Shown piece by piece: positions 60,085 through 64,000 of a DNA stretch of 64,000 nucleotides. A program made the position numbers and the translations under genes. The notes under the pieces were generated by a model, which ran no database searches, was not told the DNA's origin, and was given only the letters and a program-made list of their open reading frames with translations. Origin of the DNA: Cyclospora cayetanensis. Its lineage: Eukaryota; Apicomplexa; Conoidasida; Eucoccidiorida; Eimeriidae. The DNA lies in NCBI RefSeq assembly GCF_002999335.1, contig NW_020312081.1, forward strand, positions 124,001 to 188,000. Direction: 5' to 3'. How positions within the stretch are numbered: the stretch's first letter is position 1; each line of letters starts with the position of its first letter.

Positions 60085-60922
60085 TCATTTAAGCTTTGAA
60101 CTTTGTTGCATGCTTTGCTCGTTACTAGGCGTCGCGATTCTGTCTTCAATATCCTGGCAGACCCTCCTGGCTTCTTCGGTCATGCCTTCCAAGAGGGCCT
60201 TTTTTTCTAGTTGAACACCTGCTATCATGTGCTCGATCTTTTGCACGATGGATCCTAAAAGCCCCACGAGCTTTTCCCCCGACGTCTGTTCCAGTGCAAC
60301 TTGCTTCTGATTCCAGACCCTAAAGGGCATGCACTCCCTGACGGTAGTATGAGCGTGTGGCCCCCCCCCCGACGCCTCTGAGTGCACAAGTTGCGTACCA
60401 TGCATGCAGACGCGCAACATGGATTCCTCGTAGGGTGAGGTATGTACAGCAAGCACCGGAGAAAGACGATACGGACAGCAGGTGTGAGTGTGCGGGTTGT
60501 GTTTGGGGGCAATGCCGCCAAACACAACCCGCTGTACACGCATGAGGATAGCACCATCCGACAAACCGTAGTGAAGTAAGGACATAACTTAGATATTGAA
60601 CGTGCATACCTCGAATCTCCTTCACCAATCGCTGCACGAGGGGGTCTTCCGCGTTCACCTCGCCTCCCAGGCATGCCCCTGAAGTTCTCGAGGGGGCCCC
60701 TACGAGGGAACTCCAGGCTGGAGCCGAGGGTGCCTCCGAAGAAGAGCGACCAGATTGGCTCAAGAATTCATCTGCAGTGTTGGGCAGCGGATTTTCCAAG
60801 GGCCCCCCATCAACGAGCTTCGGCTGCAGCCTCTCGGAGTGCGCCCCTAGCAAATCACCACTGGCGTTCGATCCCCCTCCAGAGAGCGGAACTAGATGAT
60901 CAAAGAAACAGTCTGCATCCAT
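60085..60922 (-). CDS. Unidentified coiled-coil protein
   Basis: I do not recognise this gene. A probable first exon, 60922-60610, starts MDADCFFDHL and is Ser/Gly/Pro-rich. It ends in VQRLVKEIR at a G|GTATGC donor. A second exon to the stop at 60085 carries a helical, coiled-coil-like segment (GLLGSIVQKIEHMIAGVQLE, then EEARRVCQDIEDRIA) and a Ser/Gln tail. The acceptor is uncertain. 60377 keeps the phase and gives 201 residues in all, but places a run of ten G in the coding sequence. The TTTAG before 60322 would break phase unless another exon exists. The C-terminal helix is the best evidence that the gene is real. Confidence 0.5.
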
Positions 60923-61990
60923 TATTAAAAATGGTACAAAACAGACGCCACAAACCCTAAGTCGACAGACTTTCCCCGCAAGCGCTCGCGAGCCCCCTGC
61001 ATCGAGAGTGAAAAATCCGCATGCCGCCGGCACCGTCCAAGGTGCGCGCCTAAAAGGCCTACGTAATGGTGGGTGCAAGCACACAAATTTCTCAATCTCT
61101 GAAAAGAAAGCAAGCAACAGAGGCGACGGAACACCTGTGGCACCCACTGCAGCGCCTCCAGGATGCTGAACACACGTGTATCTGCCCTACTCTCGAGCTT
61201 CCTAGCCTCCCTGTGTTCGCCCTCACCTTCAGCCAGTACCCATATTCTCTGAAGGATCTATTCTCAAGGATCATGGGGAAACGCGCGCAACCGTGCGAAA
61301 ATGCTCAAGGGGCTTCACTGACGCCGGGGGCCCCTCCTGTGAGGGAGGGCCCCTCGGAGGGTTCGTTGCCAGCCCTTCTCCCGTGCTAAATTGGATCGCA
61401 AGAATCGCATGCCGAATGAGCATCCGGAGTTTGGGAGTTTACAGGCATAGGCTTTCAAAAACGAGGCTAGCAAGAGATGCGCTTTCATGCGAAAGACAAG
61501 TTGCAAGAGAGCAAAGGGCGGGAGGGGCAGGCAGGCGGCGAGGGAATGTTAGAGGTACAGAGCCTCGCACAAAGCCAACAGAATGGTAGGACTGAATTTC
61601 CTCATGCTGCTTTAACCATTGCCACAAGTGTCGCTCTGCCTGCCTCTCTCCCCACCACCCCCCAACCCTTCCTTCCCCTACAAATTGTTTGCCTGCAGCG
61701 GTGCGACTCCGTCCCTTCCCCCTCTGCACGCTGTACCAGTGCACTAAGACCACCGAGAGCCTTTGGGAGCCCCCTGAAATCACACTGAGTTGGGTGCGCT
61801 CCCGCTGGCTGCTGCCGTTACGCTTTCCCCATGCTTCGCGTGTGGGGTCACATCTGTGCGTAGAAGTAGTAGGTGTACATGGCGTCATCCCTGATAGCAC
61901 GAATCCCCGCAGCACCCAATTACTGTCTGTAGCTGCTGCTGCGGCTGGTCACGCTGGCGCTGCCGCTCACGCTGCTGCTGCCCCTGTTAC
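60923..61990. other. Intergenic or 3' exon region, nothing certain
   Basis: Short frames on both strands have no motif. Part of it could be a last exon of the phosphatidylglycerophosphate synthase gene if the GTAAGT near 61996 is used as a donor. Confidence 0.4.
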
Positions 61991-64000
61991 TTACGGCAAC
62001 AAGAGCGCCCTTGCTACATACTCTGCAGCAGAAGCAACAGCTAGCGCGGCCGACACCCAAAGAGAAGAAGCCGCAACAGTGAGAAGGGATGGATATCCGT
62101 CGATATAGGTGCACTGAAGGGCTTGCCTGCTGCTGCTTGCTGCGGTTGCTGCTGCTGCTGCTGCCGAAACGAACGGCCTAGCCAGCGGGTTGCGCGCTGC
62201 TGCCGCAGCAAACGCCTGCACTCGGGGCAGCTTGCATAGGGAGCGGCAACCAGCAGCGGCTGCTGTCGCAGCGGCAGCAAGCCCCCGCGCTGCTGCCGCT
62301 GTTGCTGCTGCAGCAACGGCTGCACACCGCAGGACCAGCCGTTGTGGCATCGAGCGGTGGCGCGAAGCAGCAGCAGCAGAGAGCGCGTCAGCCGCTCGGC
62401 TGCTGGCTGCAGCGGGAGAGAGCAGCCGCACGCGTTTAGCAGCGACAGCGCAGTCCTCAAGCCCCCAGAGGGCAGCGGTAGCGGCAGCAGCTGCACTTGC
62501 CGCCGCTTGCCGCAGCAACTTCCCGCAGCGCATGAGGAGGGGGTGCCTGCCCGAAGGCTTAGAGCCAAAACCAATAAGGCATCGCAGCCTGCTTGCTGCC
62601 GCAGCGGCGGCGCTTGCAGGGCGCTGCAGCAGCAGGGAGACTGCGCCTGAGCAGCAGCGCGTTGCCGCAGCGCGGATGCCTTTAGCGGCTGCTGCAGCTA
62701 CTCCCCCTGCAGCGCCTGCTCTTGGCACGTGCTGCTGCTCTTGCTGCTGGGGCAGCAGCAGCAGCAGCAAGCTCACAGAAAACATCTCCGCTGCCGTCTT
62801 GGCTTTCCCAAGGAAGGAAACGCCCGTTAGGTGACCCCGGTGTTGCAGCTGCAGCTGCTGCCGCAGCGCCTGCACTGCAACTTCGCGAAGCAGCAGCAGC
62901 GACACTGCAGGCTGTAGAAGCCGCAGCAGCGGCAGGCCTGTGCCTACACCGCAGGCTCCGTCTGCAGCAGCGGGGGAAGCGGCGGCAGCAGCAGCAGCAG
63001 TCGTTACATCGCCGAGAGCAGCAACTACGAGTAATTTGTCGGCTACCGCATCCACAGCAGCACCGACAGCCGTGCAGACACCCCAGCGCCGCGCCAACCA
63101 GCCATCCAGCCAATCCGTCGCAGCGGCAGCACTAAATAGGAGACTAGGCACTGCTGCAGTCTGCATCAAATGCAGCTTCTGCTTCCCCCCCCTGGCAGCC
63201 GGAACCCCCCAATACGGCTGCAAGTACAGCAACCCTGCAGCCACGATGCGACAGCACGTTAGACCCCATGGGAGGCTACGACGCAACAGATGCAATTTGC
63301 TGCCGACCGAGGAGCCCGCAACAAACGCTGTGGCTGCTGGTGCTGCTTCGCCTGCAGGAGCTGGCTGGTCCTCTGCAGGAAGCCTCTCTTCCAACTGCCC
63401 TACTGCCTGCTGGTAGCCCTCCTCGCCATGAGCGTTGAACATCTCGTGGTGCGGCGACCAAGAAGCTGCAGCTGACACTTCGGGTGAATCGAGAAAAGCA
63501 CCAGCAGCTGCTGAGGATGCTGAGGACGCACTGTCGGCGCCATCCAAGGCGGGTACTGCAGAAGCTGCTGTTGGGGCTGTAGTGTTTTCTGCTATCGGTG
63601 CTGCAGTATATTCTGCTGGAGGTGCTGTGCTGTATTCTCCTGCTGGTGCTGCAGTATATGCTGCTGGAGGTGCTGTGCTGTATTCTCCTGCTGGTGCTGC
63701 AGTATATGCTGCTGGAGGTGCTGTGCTGTATTCTCCTGCTGGTGCTGCAGTATATGCTGCTGGAGGTGCTGTGCTGTATTCTCCTGCTGGTGCTGCAGTA
63801 TTTTCTGCTGTCACTGCTGTGCTGTATTCTCCTGCTGGTGCCGCAGTATATGCTGCTGGAAATGCTGTGCTGTATTCTCCTGCTGGTGCCGCAGTATATT
63901 CTCCTGCCATTGCTGCAGTGTATTCTGCTGCTGGTGCCGCAGTATATTCTCCTGCCATTGCTGCAGTGTATTCTGCTGCTGGTGCTGCGGCAGTTACGGA
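61991..64000 (-). CDS. pgsA: Phosphatidylglycerophosphate synthase (CDP-alcohol phosphatidyltransferase), 5' end off window
   Basis: The enzyme transfers phosphatidate from CDP-diacylglycerol to glycerol-3-phosphate, the committed step to phosphatidylglycerol and cardiolipin, and is a membrane protein of mitochondria or plastid. The minus frame is open from the window edge to a stop at 61991. Its first in-window ATG is at 63958, which leaves 655 residues. The catalytic signature D-x2-DG-x2-AR-x8-G-x3-D-x3-D is complete (ATDWLDGWLARRWG..., about 63030-63117). GKAKTAAEM follows (about 62785-62810), which points to the PgsA branch. The last hydrophobic helix is near the C-terminus (LTVAASSLWVSAALAVA). 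Between these the protein is inflated by Ala/Leu runs from GCA/GCT triplets. The N-terminal part consists of tandem 16-residue repeats. A perfect GTAAGT shortly before the stop could mark a further 3' exon. Confidence 0.85.
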   Translation of the reverse strand, partial: SVTAAAPAAEYTAAMAGEYTAAPAAEYTAAMAGEYTAAPAGEYSTAFPAAYTAAPAGEYSTAVTAENTAAPAGEYSTAPPAAYTAAPAGEYSTAPPAAYTAAPAGEYSTAPPAAYTAAPAGEYSTAPPAEYTAAPIAENTTAPTAASAVPALDGADSASSASSAAAGAFLDSPEVSAAASWSPHHEMFNAHGEEGYQQAVGQLEERLPAEDQPAPAGEAAPAATAFVAGSSVGSKLHLLRRSLPWGLTCCRIVAAGLLYLQPYWGVPAARGGKQKLHLMQTAAVPSLLFSAAAATDWLDGWLARRWGVCTAVGAAVDAVADKLLVVAALGDVTTAAAAAAASPAAADGACGVGTGLPLLRLLQPAVSLLLLREVAVQALRQQLQLQHRGHLTGVSFLGKAKTAAEMFSVSLLLLLLPQQQEQQHVPRAGAAGGVAAAAAKGIRAAATRCCSGAVSLLLQRPASAAAAAASRLRCLIGFGSKPSGRHPLLMRCGKLLRQAAASAAAAATAALWGLEDCAVAAKRVRLLSPAAASSRAADALSAAAASRHRSMPQRLVLRCAAVAAAATAAAARGLAAAATAAAAGCRSLCKLPRVQAFAAAAARNPLARPFVSAAAAAATAASSSRQALQCTYIDGYPSLLTVAASSLWVSAALAVASAAEYVARALLLP
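63555..64000. repeat. Coding 48-bp tandem repeats in the pgsA N-terminus
   Basis: Units of 48 bp (minus strand) code for APAGEYSTAPPAAYTA-like 16-residue repeats. At least four units are nearly identical at about 63630-63800. More degenerate, half-unit copies (EYTAAMAG, ENTAAPAG) lie on both sides and run to the window edge. Confidence 0.92.

Noticed and set aside
61477..63475. Long plus-strand frames across the pgsA gene
   Set aside because: Ala/Arg/Ser-rich antisense shadows of GC-rich triplet runs. The minus strand has the complete CDP-alcohol phosphatidyltransferase signature.

Overview
The window looks like nuclear DNA of a coccidian apicomplexan, most likely an Eimeria species. Almost every recognisable gene is split into many short exons with GT..AG introns. 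CAG/CTG triplet runs are scattered through exons, introns and flanks and are read as Gln, Ser, Ala or Leu tracts depending on frame and strand, which is a known hallmark of Eimeria. Introns are full of TA, TG and TATG microsatellites. There is no operon structure, no bacterial or organellar feature, and I recognise no transposon, tRNA or rRNA gene.

Layout. 1-3737: no gene I can support. 3738-4139 (+): small unidentified membrane protein. 5240-6514 (-): centrin-3. 7682-10636 (+): CDK5RAP3/C53, a component of the UFMylation machinery. 12328-15652 (+): COX15 heme A synthase. 15653-18673: empty. About 18674-22814 (+): unidentified membrane protein with an unresolved 5' end. 24509-30317 (-): a 12-exon DUF2009/UPF0652 protein. 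31294-32544 (+): unidentified low-complexity membrane protein. 34536-37886 (+): hexokinase. 38472-41354 (-): probable mitochondrial helical-repeat protein, head to head with PPP4R2 (41653-45553, +). 45554-49153: empty. 49154-54160 (+): CCR4-type deadenylase, convergent with ADAT2 (54503-55552, -). 55885-58272 (-): unidentified 8-exon gene, divergent from UFM1 (58722-59532, +). 60085-60922 (-): unidentified coiled-coil protein. 61991 to the right edge (-): phosphatidylglycerophosphate synthase, cut by the window end.

I built the exon models by eye, requiring homology to known families, GT..AG borders and continuous phase. For centrin-3, CDK5RAP3, COX15, DUF2009, hexokinase, PPP4R2, CCR4, ADAT2 and UFM1 the summed exon lengths are exact multiples of three. 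Most genes are housekeeping: centrosome, mitochondrial heme A and phosphatidylglycerophosphate synthesis, glycolysis, mRNA decay, tRNA editing, PP4 phosphatase. The main shared theme is UFMylation: the modifier UFM1 and the ligase-complex subunit CDK5RAP3 lie about 48 kb apart, so the pathway is likely active in this parasite.
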